The position numbers and the translations under genes are program-made. The notes beneath the pieces are model-generated. The model did not search any database. It was not told the DNA's origin and saw only the letters and a list, made by a program, of their open reading frames with translations. Source: Piscirickettsiaceae bacterium (GTDB lineage: Bacteria > Pseudomonadota > Gammaproteobacteria > Nitrosococcales > Methylophagaceae). Taken from it: a stretch of 64,000 bases of DNA. Positions 1 through 8,323 of the stretch are shown piece after piece; the first letter of the stretch is position 1, and the number at the start of each line of letters is the position of its first letter. Location of the stretch: positions 62,001 through 126,000 of the forward strand of contig JABSQO010000002.1 of assembly GCA_013215775.1 (NCBI GenBank), in the 5' to 3' direction.

Positions 1-175
1 GGGAAAAATAAGCGGCTAATTATACGCAAGTACCCATACAAAAGATATATAAATCATATATTTAATTGCAAGGATGCTTTAGATATTACAAACTATGATA
101 TAACCATTATTAATGACTTTGATAATTCTAAGATCAAGTCTGAATAATGTCGTTGTATTTTATAAGGAAACAATC

Positions 176-382
176 ATGACTGAACATACATACAAACATA
201 TTGAACTCACAGGCAGTTCAGCAGAAAGTTCTGATCAAGCTATTCAAAATGCGATTGCAAAGGCCGCTGAAACCATTAAAAATATGCACTGGTTTAATGT
301 AATTGATACACGTGGATATATTGAAGATGATGGTGTCAAATATTGGCAAGTCACTATCAAAATAGGCTTTAGAGTAGATTAA
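176..382 (+). CDS. Dodecin family flavin-binding protein
   Basis: The 68-residue product matches dodecin along its whole length: an N-terminal YKHIELTGSS strand, a helix with AIQNAIAKAAETIKN, then the MHWFNV-TRGYIEDDGVKYWQVT hairpin and a GFRVD end. Dodecins are small dodecameric shells that bind and store flavins in the cytoplasm. The open frame continues upstream to 113, but the ATG at 176 has an AAGGA ribosome site 7 bases before it and gives the standard dodecin length. The gene stands alone; the genes after it run the other way. Family assignment is firm; the ligand in this organism is inferred. Confidence 0.93.
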   Translation: MTEHTYKHIELTGSSAESSDQAIQNAIAKAAETIKNMHWFNVIDTRGYIEDDGVKYWQVTIKIGFRVD

Positions 383-487
383 TGACCTAGATTTAAAGAA
401 TCTACGAGCGTAAATGAACGGAGAATAAAACCGATCATTTATTTCTAACAGTTGATAGTGTGCTTGCTTAAGCTGAGCGTGAATTTT

Positions 488-820
488 TTATGCTGTTTTG
501 CTAAATTGATGCACCCATACTTTGTGGCTTTCATTCCATTTCATACCAGCATGCATCCGTAGGATAATGGCTTTATAAGCTTCCATATTTGGATAGCCTT
601 CCGCTTGTGCATCCGCGTCGGTCATATCGCCTAATGTTTTACGCTCAAGACTTGTCACCGTAAATTCAACACCTTCTAATTCAAAGGTTTCTCCGGGATA
701 AGCATAAACTCCATCACGACGTTGTTGTGTTTTAGTGCCAGCTAAAGCAGATTCAACTAATTTGGGATGAGTCACTAGCCGATCTATTTCGCAGCTTTTT
801 TCTGGGTATTCATTTGTCAT
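488..820 (-). CDS. ASCH domain protein (PUA-like fold)
   Basis: This 110-residue protein looks like the small ASCH family: a LVTHPKLVESALAGTKTQQRR start, where the conserved GxKxxxxR-type motif is expected, followed by a PGETFELEG turn and an acidic helix MTDADAQAEGY. ASCH domains have a PUA-like beta barrel and are thought to bind RNA or nucleotides; a few have amidohydrolase activity. Its start codon lies one base past the stop of the SYLF gene on the same strand, so the two may be co-transcribed and translationally coupled. No further domain is present. The biochemical role is unknown. Confidence 0.8.
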   Translation of the reverse strand: MTNEYPEKSCEIDRLVTHPKLVESALAGTKTQQRRDGVYAYPGETFELEGVEFTVTSLERKTLGDMTDADAQAEGYPNMEAYKAIILRMHAGMKWNESHKVWVHQFSKTA

Positions 821-821
821 C

Positions 822-1382
822 TTATTTTACAATTTTGCTAAATTTAGAGCCTTCTATGGTTAAATTGAACATGAGTCCTTTGTTGCTAAATACAAAACCG
901 ACAATGGGATCTTCAATATCAATGGTATTGATATCTTCACCTACACCCCACTCAATAACCGCGACTGAACCATCCACACCGGCTTTCCAGCCTTTGCTAG
1001 ATTGAAAGTGTTTTAGTGCCTCATCAGTCATAAATACTAATACAAGGGATTTAGATTGAGCACCTAACTGAAAACCAATTGAAGCTGCTGCTGTGCTGTA
1101 GTAGGAGTCGGTTTTGCCACCAATGATCATAGCGCCTTCACCGTACTCGCCGCCAATACCAAAACCTACTTTGATTACGCTAGGAAAGACAAGAACGGCT
1201 TTGCCACGCTTTAAAAATTCCTCGCCTCCTGCAATATCTTGGCGGAAACGTTTTAATGTTTCGATAACGCCAATATCAATTTCGGTGGCCGATGAGGCAT
1301 TTGCCATGGAGCTAAATGACAAACTGAAACTAGTTAATAGAACAGCAAAAAAAGTGACTAACGAGAAGCGTGTTATGGACAT
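822..1382 (-). CDS. SYLF-domain (YSC84-type) lipid-binding protein with signal peptide
   Basis: The ATG at 1382 is preceded by GAAGGAAAC and opens a clear signal peptide (MSITRFSLVTFFAVLLTSFS, cut near ANA-SS), so the product is probably periplasmic or outer-membrane associated. The mature part has the SYLF features: a helix ending in FLKRGKAVLVFPSVIKVGFGIGG, the GEGAMIIGGKT turn, YYSTAAASIGFQLGAQSKSLVLVFMT and a C-terminal KGLMFNLTIEGSKFSK. Members bind phosphoinositides or other lipids; the bacterial role is unclear. A longer frame to 1484 would add a hydrophobic stretch but would spoil the signal peptide. It lies downstream of the ybiT terminator. Confidence 0.88.
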   Translation of the reverse strand: MSITRFSLVTFFAVLLTSFSLSFSSMANASSATEIDIGVIETLKRFRQDIAGGEEFLKRGKAVLVFPSVIKVGFGIGGEYGEGAMIIGGKTDSYYSTAAASIGFQLGAQSKSLVLVFMTDEALKHFQSSKGWKAGVDGSVAVIEWGVGEDINTIDIEDPIVGFVFSNKGLMFNLTIEGSKFSKIVK

Positions 1383-1455
1383 GATGTTTCCTTCATTCAA
1401 GTTGATTACTGATACGTTAGCACGGAGTGATATTTGAAACAAAGCACTCATCAAC

Positions 1456-1483
1456 AAAAATGGCCAGATAAAATATCTGGCCA
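1456..1483 (-). terminator. Rho-independent terminator after ybiT
   Basis: A perfect 10-bp stem (TGGCCAGATA with TATCTGGCCA) with a 3-base loop is followed on the minus strand by five T residues. It lies 14 bases after the ybiT stop and separates ybiT from the SYLF gene. Confidence 0.88.
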
Positions 1484-1496
1484 CAGAAAATGACTA

Positions 1497-3092
1497 TTAT
1501 TTAACACCTTGGCTGACTAGGTATTCTTCGTACGTCCCTTTAAAATCCACAATTCCTTCAGGAGTCATATCAAAAATGCGAGTTGCCAATGATGATACAA
1601 ATTCACGATCATGACTGACAAAGAATAATGTGCCTTCGTATTGCTCTAGCGCCATATTGAGCGATTCAATAGATTCCATATCCATGTGATTGGTTGGTTC
1701 ATCCATGATCAGAATATTGGGTTTTTGTAATAGTAATTTACCAAACATCATTCGGCCTTTTTCACCACCAGATAAGATGCGGGCTTTTTTCTCAATTGAA
1801 TGTCCAGAAAATAGCAAGCGACCTAAAGTACCGCGAATGACTTGTTCATCATCTTGAGATGAAGCCCATTGCGACATCCATTCGAATAGATCCAAATCAT
1901 TCTCAAAGAAATTTTCATGATCTTGGGCGTAATAACCAATATTGGCATTTTCTGACCACTTAACCGCACCGTCTTTAGGCGGTAATTCGGTAGCAAGTGT
2001 TTTTGCCAAGGTTGTTTTACCAATACCATTAGGACCAATAATGGCAATACGTTCACCAACTTCAGTCATGAATTTAAAATCTTTAAATAATAGTTCTTCT
2101 TTATCATAGCCTTGGCTAATACTTTGTACTTCTACAGCATTCCTAAACAATTTCTTTTCTTGCTCAAAACGAATGAAAGGATTAACGCGACTAGATGGTT
2201 TGATATCATCCAATTCAATCTTTTCAATTTTTTTGGCGCGAGAAGTCGCTTGTCTTGCTTTAGAGGCGTTAGCTGAGAAACGACGTACAAAATCTTGTAA
2301 CTCAATAATCTGTGCTTTTTTCTTAGCATTATCAGATAATTGACGGGCACGAGCTTGGGTTGATGCCAACATGTAGTCATCATAGTTACCCGGATAGACA
2401 CGTAATTCACCGTAATCCATATCGGCCATATGAGTACAAACACTATTTAAGAAGTGACGATCATGCGAGATGATAATCATCGTGCTGTTGCGTTGATTAA
2501 TAATTTCTTCTAGCCAACGAATTGTTGCGATATCAAGATGGTTAGTCGGCTCATCAAGTAGCAAGATCTCAGGATCGGCAAATAATACTTGTGTGAGTAA
2601 GATACGCAATTTCCAACCAGGAGCGATTTCGCTCATCGGGCCATAATGTTGCTCAATCGGAATACCGACACCTAATAGCAATTCTCCGGCACGTGATTCT
2701 GCGGTGTAACCATCCATTTCAGCATATTGACCTTCAAGATCGGCTACTTTTAAACCGTCTTCTTCAGACATTTCAGGCAAGTTATAGATACGGTCACGTT
2801 CTTGATGAACTTCCCATAATTCAGGATTACCCATGATAACGACATCAATAACACGCAAATCTTCATAAGCGAACTGATCTTGTTTTAATACGGCAAAGCT
2901 TTCATGAACATCAAGGCTAACATTGCCTGAAGTAGGTTCAAGTTCTTTCGATAGGATCTTCATAAATGTGGATTTACCACAGCCATTGGCGCCAATCAGA
3001 CCATAACGGTTTCCTCCGCCAAATTTGACCGAGACATTTTCAAATAAGGGCTTGGCCCCAAATTGCATAGTGATGTTTGCAGTAGTAAGCAA
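1497..3092 (-). CDS. ybiT: ABC-F family ATPase YbiT
   Basis: The product has two ABC ATPase cassettes with no membrane segments, the ABC-F plan. Walker A motifs are GANGCGKST and GPNGIGKTT, and Walker B/D-loop motifs are [11 protein letters not shown] and [11 protein letters not shown]. The first signature is degenerate ([10 protein letters not shown]), typical of YbiT, while the second is LSGGEKGR. The inter-domain linker contains the [13 protein letters not shown] and [15 protein letters not shown] helices. ABC-F proteins bind the ribosomal E site and relieve stalled translation. I chose a TTG start at 3092: it aligns with the E. coli N-terminus (MLxxxNxTMQFG) and has AGGA 8 bases upstream. 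The product is then 531 residues, the family length. It ends in its own terminator. Confidence 0.93.
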   Translation of the reverse strand: MLTTANITMQFGAKPLFENVSVKFGGGNRYGLIGANGCGKSTFMKILSKELEPTSGNVSLDVHESFAVLKQDQFAYEDLRVIDVVIMGNPELWEVHQERDRIYNLPEMSEEDGLKVADLEGQYAEMDGYTAESRAGELLLGVGIPIEQHYGPMSEIAPGWKLRILLTQVLFADPEILLLDEPTNHLDIATIRWLEEIINQRNSTMIIISHDRHFLNSVCTHMADMDYGELRVYPGNYDDYMLASTQARARQLSDNAKKKAQIIELQDFVRRFSANASKARQATSRAKKIEKIELDDIKPSSRVNPFIRFEQEKKLFRNAVEVQSISQGYDKEELLFKDFKFMTEVGERIAIIGPNGIGKTTLAKTLATELPPKDGAVKWSENANIGYYAQDHENFFENDLDLFEWMSQWASSQDDEQVIRGTLGRLLFSGHSIEKKARILSGGEKGRMMFGKLLLQKPNILIMDEPTNHMDMESIESLNMALEQYEGTLFFVSHDREFVSSLATRIFDMTPEGIVDFKGTYEEYLVSQGVK

Positions 3093-3149
3093 GATCGTAT
3101 TCCTGTGTAAGGGAGTTTTAGAAAACTCACCATTATACATGGTCTTACG

Positions 3150-3407
3150 TTACTGCTGTGCTATAAGTTCTTTTTTTGCTTGCCGAGATAACTTCTTAAT
3201 AGCAGCTTCACGTTTAGAAGCGCTACTACGGTCAGGATGGGGTTCTTGAAAGACAATTTTTTTGGCTGAACTGGTGTGAAAAAATCGTGCGCCACCCTGT
3301 TTTGACTGATGTTCAGAAAATCGACGTTTAATATCAGTCGTGATCCCGGTATAAAAATGTCCATTTTCAGCTTCTATGATGTAAACAAACCAATCACTCT
3401 TTGACAT
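3150..3407 (-). CDS. GIY-YIG nuclease family protein (YhbQ-like)
   Basis: An 85-residue stand-alone GIY-YIG domain: [16 protein letters not shown] supplies the VYI...YTG core, followed by the conserved KRRFSEHQ arginine/histidine helix and a C-terminal lysine-rich helix [19 protein letters not shown]. YhbQ/UPF0213 proteins have been linked to DNA repair or nuclease activity, but the physiological substrate is not settled. The start overlaps the end of msrB by 14 bases, so the two genes are likely translated from one message. Confidence 0.87.
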   Translation of the reverse strand: MSKSDWFVYIIEAENGHFYTGITTDIKRRFSEHQSKQGGARFFHTSSAKKIVFQEPHPDRSSASKREAAIKKLSRQAKKELIAQQ

Positions 3408-3792
3408 TAAAATCTATCGCTACCGAGTTAATACAATAACGTAACCCTGTGGGTTTTGGACCATCATCAAATACATGACCTAAGTGGGCATCACACCGTT
3501 GGCAACGTACTTCGGTACGATCCATACCAAGATTTGTATCGCTATGATGTGTCACCATGCCATGTTCTTTTTGAGATGAAAAGCTAGGCCATCCACAACC
3601 GGAATCAAACTTTGCATCCGATGAGAATAATGGTTGTTGGCAGCAAATACAGTAGTAGATGCCATTATCATGATGATTAGCATATTCACCTGAAAAAGGT
3701 GGTTCAGTTCCAGCCTGACGCGTCACACGATATTGCTCGGCATTAAGTTGTTCACGCCATTGTATATCTGATTTAACCAGCTTTTCTGCCAT
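3394..3792 (-). CDS. msrB: Peptide-methionine (R)-S-oxide reductase MsrB
   Basis: The enzyme reduces the R form of methionine sulfoxide in oxidised proteins. From the ATG at 3792 the product has 132 residues. Zinc ligands are C48/C51 (CICC) and C97/C100 (CQRC); the catalytic cysteine is C120 in [18 protein letters not shown] and [10 protein letters not shown] are family signatures. The frame reaches a TTG at 3807, but this gives an odd MTVLI extension with no better ribosome site. The protein lacks a signal peptide and should be cytoplasmic. The GIY-YIG gene follows with an overlap. Confidence 0.95.
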   Translation of the reverse strand: MAEKLVKSDIQWREQLNAEQYRVTRQAGTEPPFSGEYANHHDNGIYYCICCQQPLFSSDAKFDSGCGWPSFSSQKEHGMVTHHSDTNLGMDRTEVRCQRCDAHLGHVFDDGPKPTGLRYCINSVAIDFNVKE

Positions 3793-3859
3793 AATTAATA
3801 CCGTCAAAAGAGAGTAGACTCAAGAGTATGCTTGTCATGATTTTTTGTCAAAAAATGAC

Positions 3860-5185
3860 TTACGAATAATACTGTTTTCTAACAATATTTCGCATATGGA
3901 AAAATTGTACGGTTGCTGTTGTCCAAGTAGCAATGGCGATAGACCACCACACACCCATAATGCCGGTTCCTAAAATATTAAGAGCAATAGTAATAAGGGC
4001 CAGTGGCAGTATAAGTTGTCGAATAATATTGAAGTACATTGGAATAATTGGCATTTTCATACCTTGCAAGACCGCACCAGTGACGAAGGAAATGACATAG
4101 GCTGGTAAGACAATAGCCTCAATACGTAAATAGCTGGTCCCCACTGTGATCACTGCCGCATTGTCAGTAAATAGTGCAATAAGGGGTTGAGAAAAGATAA
4201 AAATAAAAATGCCACTAATAAGCATGATTGATGTGCCAATGGTGATTGAGGTAAGTGCGACTTTTTCCATACGGGGATAGAGTTTGGCGCCAAAATTAAC
4301 ACTGACTATCGATAGTACGGCGATATTAAGGCCGACAGTAGGAAGTAATACTAGCTGTTCTATACGCAATGCGATGCCCAATCCGGCAATGGCATTTTCG
4401 CCAAATCGAGCAACAGCAGAGGTAATAATAACTGAACCAACTGCGATCAAAAACATATTGGTGCTAGCGGGGAGCGACTGTCGAAAAAGTGCTTTGTAAT
4501 GAAGCCAGTTAGGCACTAAGTTCATTAAAGTGAGACTGTTTCCTAGTTTGCTTTGTCGCACTTTAAGGGTTAAATAAACTGCGCTACCCAATTGTGTTAA
4601 TGCGGTAGCGGCAGCTAGGCCATATATTCCCCAGCCAAAACCAAACATTAATAGTGGATCAAGTACGATATTGGCTAAAAAGGCGACGATTAAACTATTG
4701 CGAAAACTGGTGGTATCACCGAGTGAGTTCAATATTCCGTTAGCGGCCATGCCATGAGAGAGAAACCCTAAGGTAGGTAATATAATGGTGAGATAAGCGA
4801 GGGCATCATCAATGTAGTTACCTTTGGCTCCCATCATGACAAATAATGTGGGTGTCGATAGCAATATTAACAGCCCAGTGATGAGTGCCAATGCCCAAGC
4901 GAATGATATCGCATGCCCCGCGATTTTTTCAGCTTCTAACTGTTTTCCCGCCCCACGAGCATTCCCGACTAAGGCATTAGTCGCTTGACCTACCCCAATT
5001 GATATCGCTAGTCCCATAAAATAAATAGGTGCTGCAAGTGAAATACCTGCCAGTGCAGTTGATGACAACATTCCCGCATAGAAGTTATCAACCACGTAAT
5101 ACATGGTACTGAAAAACATACCTATACTCGCTGGAATGGCAATATTTCTAAGTAATTGAGGGACGGGGTCTTTGGTGAGATCCAA
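3860..5185 (-). CDS. MATE family efflux transporter
   Basis: The 441-residue protein is almost entirely hydrophobic with about 12 predicted membrane segments arranged as two homologous halves. Typical MATE features are the N-terminal PVPQLLRNIAIPASIGMFFSTMYYVVDNFYAG, the conserved SLAAPIYFMG and ATNALVGNARGAG region and the second-half SVNFGAKLYPRME repeat. MATE proteins export cationic drugs or metabolites with Na+ or H+ antiport; the substrate here cannot be read. The start is a TTG with AGGA 6 bases upstream. The gene is divergent from pxpA, about 120 bases apart, and monocistronic. Confidence 0.9.
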   Translation of the reverse strand: MDLTKDPVPQLLRNIAIPASIGMFFSTMYYVVDNFYAGMLSSTALAGISLAAPIYFMGLAISIGVGQATNALVGNARGAGKQLEAEKIAGHAISFAWALALITGLLILLSTPTLFVMMGAKGNYIDDALAYLTIILPTLGFLSHGMAANGILNSLGDTTSFRNSLIVAFLANIVLDPLLMFGFGWGIYGLAAATALTQLGSAVYLTLKVRQSKLGNSLTLMNLVPNWLHYKALFRQSLPASTNMFLIAVGSVIITSAVARFGENAIAGLGIALRIEQLVLLPTVGLNIAVLSIVSVNFGAKLYPRMEKVALTSITIGTSIMLISGIFIFIFSQPLIALFTDNAAVITVGTSYLRIEAIVLPAYVISFVTGAVLQGMKMPIIPMYFNIIRQLILPLALITIALNILGTGIMGVWWSIAIATWTTATVQFFHMRNIVRKQYYS

Positions 5186-5306
5186 GGGGTTTCCTAATGT
5201 ATTTGTAATCTAATGATGGGGTAATTTGATTTTACTTTTCCATAAGTTTTTGAATTACGCAAGTTATGAATGGTGCAATAGTGAAAATGACATTAGTATA
5301 AGCTTT

Positions 5307-5990
5307 ATGAAGTTGATTAATTGTGACTTGGGTGAATGTTTAACGCCAAATCAAGATGAGGAGATTATGTCTTTGATTGATATGGCGAGTATTGCCTGCG
5401 GAGGTCATGCTGGTGATGAAAACAGTATGCTCACGGCAATTAACTCGGCTAAACGACATGGTGTCCGAATTGGTGTTCATCCAAGTTATTTTGATCAGGA
5501 GAATTTTGGCCGAGTCAGTCACTCAATATCGACAAAAGATTTATTTCAACTTGTTTTTAAACAAGTTAGCTCTTTCAAAACATTGTGTGAACAACAGGGA
5601 GCAAAGCTAGAATATATCAAGCCACATGGCGCTTTATATCACGATATGATGCGTGATCCTGATGTGCTAGCTGTATTGTGTGATGTTATTCATGCCGTGG
5701 AACCAACAGCATTGTTGGTGGTACAGGTCGGTATTAATACTGAATTATTTGAAGCGATTTCAGATGAGAAAGATATTCAATTTCTTTATGAAGCATTTGC
5801 GGATAGGGGTTATGAGTTACATCAACTGATAGCGAGAGGCGAGCAAGGTGCAATATTTGAAGACCCACAGCAAATAGTCGATCAATATCACTATTTTTCC
5901 TTGGATTACGCAATCGATATTGACACTATTTGTTTTCATTCAGATAACCCAGCATCAGTGGAAGCGCTTAAAATACTGAAGAAAACCTAG
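5307..5990 (+). CDS. pxpA: 5-oxoprolinase subunit PxpA (LamB/YcsF family)
   Basis: The ATG at 5307 gives MKLINCDLGE, the classic PxpA beginning; the frame upstream to 5226 has no homology. Further signatures are ACGGHAGD, GVHPSYFD, YIKPHGALYHDM and EAFADRGY. PxpA works with PxpB and PxpC to hydrolyse 5-oxoproline to glutamate using ATP, clearing a product of glutamine damage. The 227-residue length is slightly short of the usual 240-250. The stop overlaps the GTG of pxpB (TAGTG), so translation is coupled. Confidence 0.93.
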   Translation: MKLINCDLGECLTPNQDEEIMSLIDMASIACGGHAGDENSMLTAINSAKRHGVRIGVHPSYFDQENFGRVSHSISTKDLFQLVFKQVSSFKTLCEQQGAKLEYIKPHGALYHDMMRDPDVLAVLCDVIHAVEPTALLVVQVGINTELFEAISDEKDIQFLYEAFADRGYELHQLIARGEQGAIFEDPQQIVDQYHYFSLDYAIDIDTICFHSDNPASVEALKILKKT

Positions 5991-6673
5991 TGTGTACCAT
6001 TAAGATGGCAGGTGAAAATGCCATCATTATCTATTTTGGTGATCGTGTTTCTTCAGATCTGATTGAAAAAATTAGCTTTTATACACAATTGTTAACGGAC
6101 GAACTGGCTGAGTTAATTATTGATGTTGTGCCGTCATATACAAGTTTAATGGTGAGCTACAAGCTCAATTTAGTGAACCATGACGGTTTTTGTCAACAGG
6201 TCGAACAAATATTATTAAGCAAGAGTGTGGTGTCCGACTCTTATAGTTTTAAAGTAATCGAAATTCCGGTTTATTATGATGTAGACGTGGGCTTAGATTT
6301 AGAAGATTTATTGAATTATAAAAACTTGAGCCTTGCACAATTTATTGAGATACATAGTTCAACGAAGTATTTAGTTTATGCGATTGGTTTTAGTCCAGCC
6401 TTTGCTTTTTTAGGTGAAGTAGATGAGCGAATAAGAAAGCCACGATTGCAAAATCCAAGAATTAAAATTCCTGCTGGTAGTGTTGGGATAGCTGATAATC
6501 AAACGGCTGTATATCCGGCCAATTCATCAGGAGGTTGGAATATTATTGGTAAAACCCCAATGGACCTTTCTCTTGATAACCCAGAGAATTTGACCCGATT
6601 TATCGTTGGCGATCATGTTCGGTTTATTCCCATTGATAAACAACAATATCTGTCTTTAGGTGGCTTATTGTGA
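5990..6673 (+). CDS. pxpB: 5-oxoprolinase subunit PxpB (KipI family)
   Basis: A 227-residue protein of the KipI/allophanate hydrolase subunit 1 family. Conserved blocks are EIPVYYDV, YLVYAIGFSPAFAFLGE (usual form GFxPGFxYLG), PRIKIPAGSVGIADNQTAVYPANSSGGWNIIGKTP, and a C-terminal FIVGDHVRFIPI. The start is GTG inside the pxpA stop, and the end overlaps the pxpC start by 4 bases. Together with PxpC it forms the part of 5-oxoprolinase that acts with PxpA. The N-terminal LGDRA-type motif is weaker than usual (GENAIIIYFGD). Confidence 0.93.
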   Translation: MCTIKMAGENAIIIYFGDRVSSDLIEKISFYTQLLTDELAELIIDVVPSYTSLMVSYKLNLVNHDGFCQQVEQILLSKSVVSDSYSFKVIEIPVYYDVDVGLDLEDLLNYKNLSLAQFIEIHSSTKYLVYAIGFSPAFAFLGEVDERIRKPRLQNPRIKIPAGSVGIADNQTAVYPANSSGGWNIIGKTPMDLSLDNPENLTRFIVGDHVRFIPIDKQQYLSLGGLL

Positions 6674-7578
6674 GTTTTAAAGTCATAAAGTCCGGCTTTT
6701 TATCATTAATAGAAGATTATGGTCGCTTTGGTTTTGCACAATATGGTCTCTGTCAATCGGGTGTAGCTGATGAACATGCCTATTGTTGGGCAAACCATTT
6801 ACTAGAGAATCATTTCAATGATGCGATATTAGAGATTACCTTTGGTGGCTGTGAATTAAAGGCGTTGACGGATAGTTTTATCGTGGTGACAGGCGCAGAT
6901 TTAGATTTTAAAATTGATGGTAAAACACAGCCATTATGGCAAGTCATTAGCATTAAGTCCGGAGATACTTTAACGTGGTCGGTAGCAAAAAATGGTATGC
7001 GAACATACTTAGCGGTGAAAGGTGGGTTTCAAACTGATCAGTTATTTAATTCAAGGTCGGTCACTTTACGTGAGCAAATTGGTTTGCAATTGATGGAGGA
7101 GGATGAGTTGCTAAGCCATGCTAATTCATCCAAAGTAGTACAACATTCTATTCCTTCACATTTTTTGCCTGATTATAAACCAGATCTCACACTTCGATTA
7201 TTACCCAGCTATCAGTTTGACCAATTTGATCAGCAACAAAAAGAGACATTTTTTAATCAACGTTATGCTATCAGTGGTGCATCGGATAGAACCGGTTGTC
7301 GGCTTGAAGGACAACGTATTCAAAATATTCCATCTACAATGATTTCTGAAGGTATTAGCTACGGTAGTGTTGAGATAACAACACAAGGATTACCGATCAT
7401 TTTGCTAAAAGATCGCCCAACGATAGGTGGATATCCTAAAATTGGTACTGTTTTTTCTTTGGATTTAGCTAAATTAGCTCAAAACCAGTCAGGCAGTACA
7501 GTATCATTTGAATTAATAGATATTGAAACTGCACAGAAAGAACGTCGCGATTTTAATACGTTTTTTGCTATTAATTAA
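6670..7578 (+). CDS. pxpC: 5-oxoprolinase subunit PxpC (KipA family)
   Basis: The 302-residue product belongs to the KipA/biotin-dependent carboxyltransferase-like family. Visible signatures are IEDYGRFGFAQYGLCQSGVADEHAYCWAN, the LEITFGGCEL strand, a TYLAVKGGF motif, and the late SDRTGCRLEG, SEGISYGSVE and LLKDRPTIGGYPKIG blocks. GTG start with a 4-base overlap (GTGA) to pxpB. It completes the pxpABC operon. ung follows after 12 bases and may be read from the same transcript. Confidence 0.94.
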   Translation: MSFKVIKSGFLSLIEDYGRFGFAQYGLCQSGVADEHAYCWANHLLENHFNDAILEITFGGCELKALTDSFIVVTGADLDFKIDGKTQPLWQVISIKSGDTLTWSVAKNGMRTYLAVKGGFQTDQLFNSRSVTLREQIGLQLMEEDELLSHANSSKVVQHSIPSHFLPDYKPDLTLRLLPSYQFDQFDQQQKETFFNQRYAISGASDRTGCRLEGQRIQNIPSTMISEGISYGSVEITTQGLPIILLKDRPTIGGYPKIGTVFSLDLAKLAQNQSGSTVSFELIDIETAQKERRDFNTFFAIN

Positions 7579-7590
7579 TAGGGAAACAGT

Positions 7591-8274
7591 ATGATTTTAG
7601 AAAATGCCCCCAGTTGGCAGCAAGAACTCAATGCGGAATTTGAGCAAGCTTATATGCAAGATCTTAAGCAGTTTTTGAGAATCGAAAAAGATCAGAAAAA
7701 GATAATTTACCCACATTCGTCTAATTGGTTTCATGCTTTAGAAACAACACCATTAGATGAAGTTAAGGTTGTTATTTTAGGGCAAGACCCTTATCACCAG
7801 CCTAATCAAGCACATGGTTTATGTTTTTCAGTATTGCCAGGGGTGAGAACACCACCTTCTTTGGTCAATATGTATAAAGAATTGCAAGCTGATTTAGATA
7901 TTGCACCAGCTAATCACGGCTATTTAGAAAGCTGGGCAACACAAGGGGTGTTATTGCTCAATGCAGTGCTAACAGTTGAAGATTCAAATGCAAATGCACA
8001 TCAAGGCAAGGGTTGGGAAAAGTTTACTGATAAAATAATTGCCACCGTTAATGAACGCTGTAAGCATGTCGTGTTTATGTTGTGGGGAGCTTATGCTCAG
8101 AAAAAAGGGGCGGTAATTGATGCGGAAACGCATCTTGTATTAAGAGCGCCGCATCCTTCACCACTGTCGGCTCACCGGGGTTTTTTAGGTTGTAAACACT
8201 TTAGTCAGGCTAATACTTATCTTCAACAGCATAGTAAGACAATAATCGACTGGCAGCTACCGACAATTACATAA
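7591..8274 (+). CDS. ung: Uracil-DNA glycosylase
   Basis: Family 1 uracil-DNA glycosylase, which removes uracil from DNA to start base excision repair. The water-activating loop GQDPYH is at residues 64-69 with D66, the uracil pocket motif is LLLNAVLTV, and the DNA-intercalating loop [13 protein letters not shown] contains the catalytic histidine. The length of 227 residues is normal. A GGGAAAC site precedes the ATG. It follows pxpC closely. Confidence 0.97.
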   Translation: MILENAPSWQQELNAEFEQAYMQDLKQFLRIEKDQKKIIYPHSSNWFHALETTPLDEVKVVILGQDPYHQPNQAHGLCFSVLPGVRTPPSLVNMYKELQADLDIAPANHGYLESWATQGVLLLNAVLTVEDSNANAHQGKGWEKFTDKIIATVNERCKHVVFMLWGAYAQKKGAVIDAETHLVLRAPHPSPLSAHRGFLGCKHFSQANTYLQQHSKTIIDWQLPTIT

Positions 8275-8323
8275 TATTCAAAAGCCTATCTTAAAGCGCA
8301 ATTACCTAGAGACGAAGGGTATA

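Noticed and set aside
1-147. A frame open from the window edge to 147 on the plus strand
   Set aside because: Only 48 AT-rich codons with no recognisable motif and no start; it cannot be told from chance.
1114-1437. A 107-codon plus-strand frame over the SYLF gene
   Set aside because: It is antisense to a signal peptide and a conserved domain, with no independent support.
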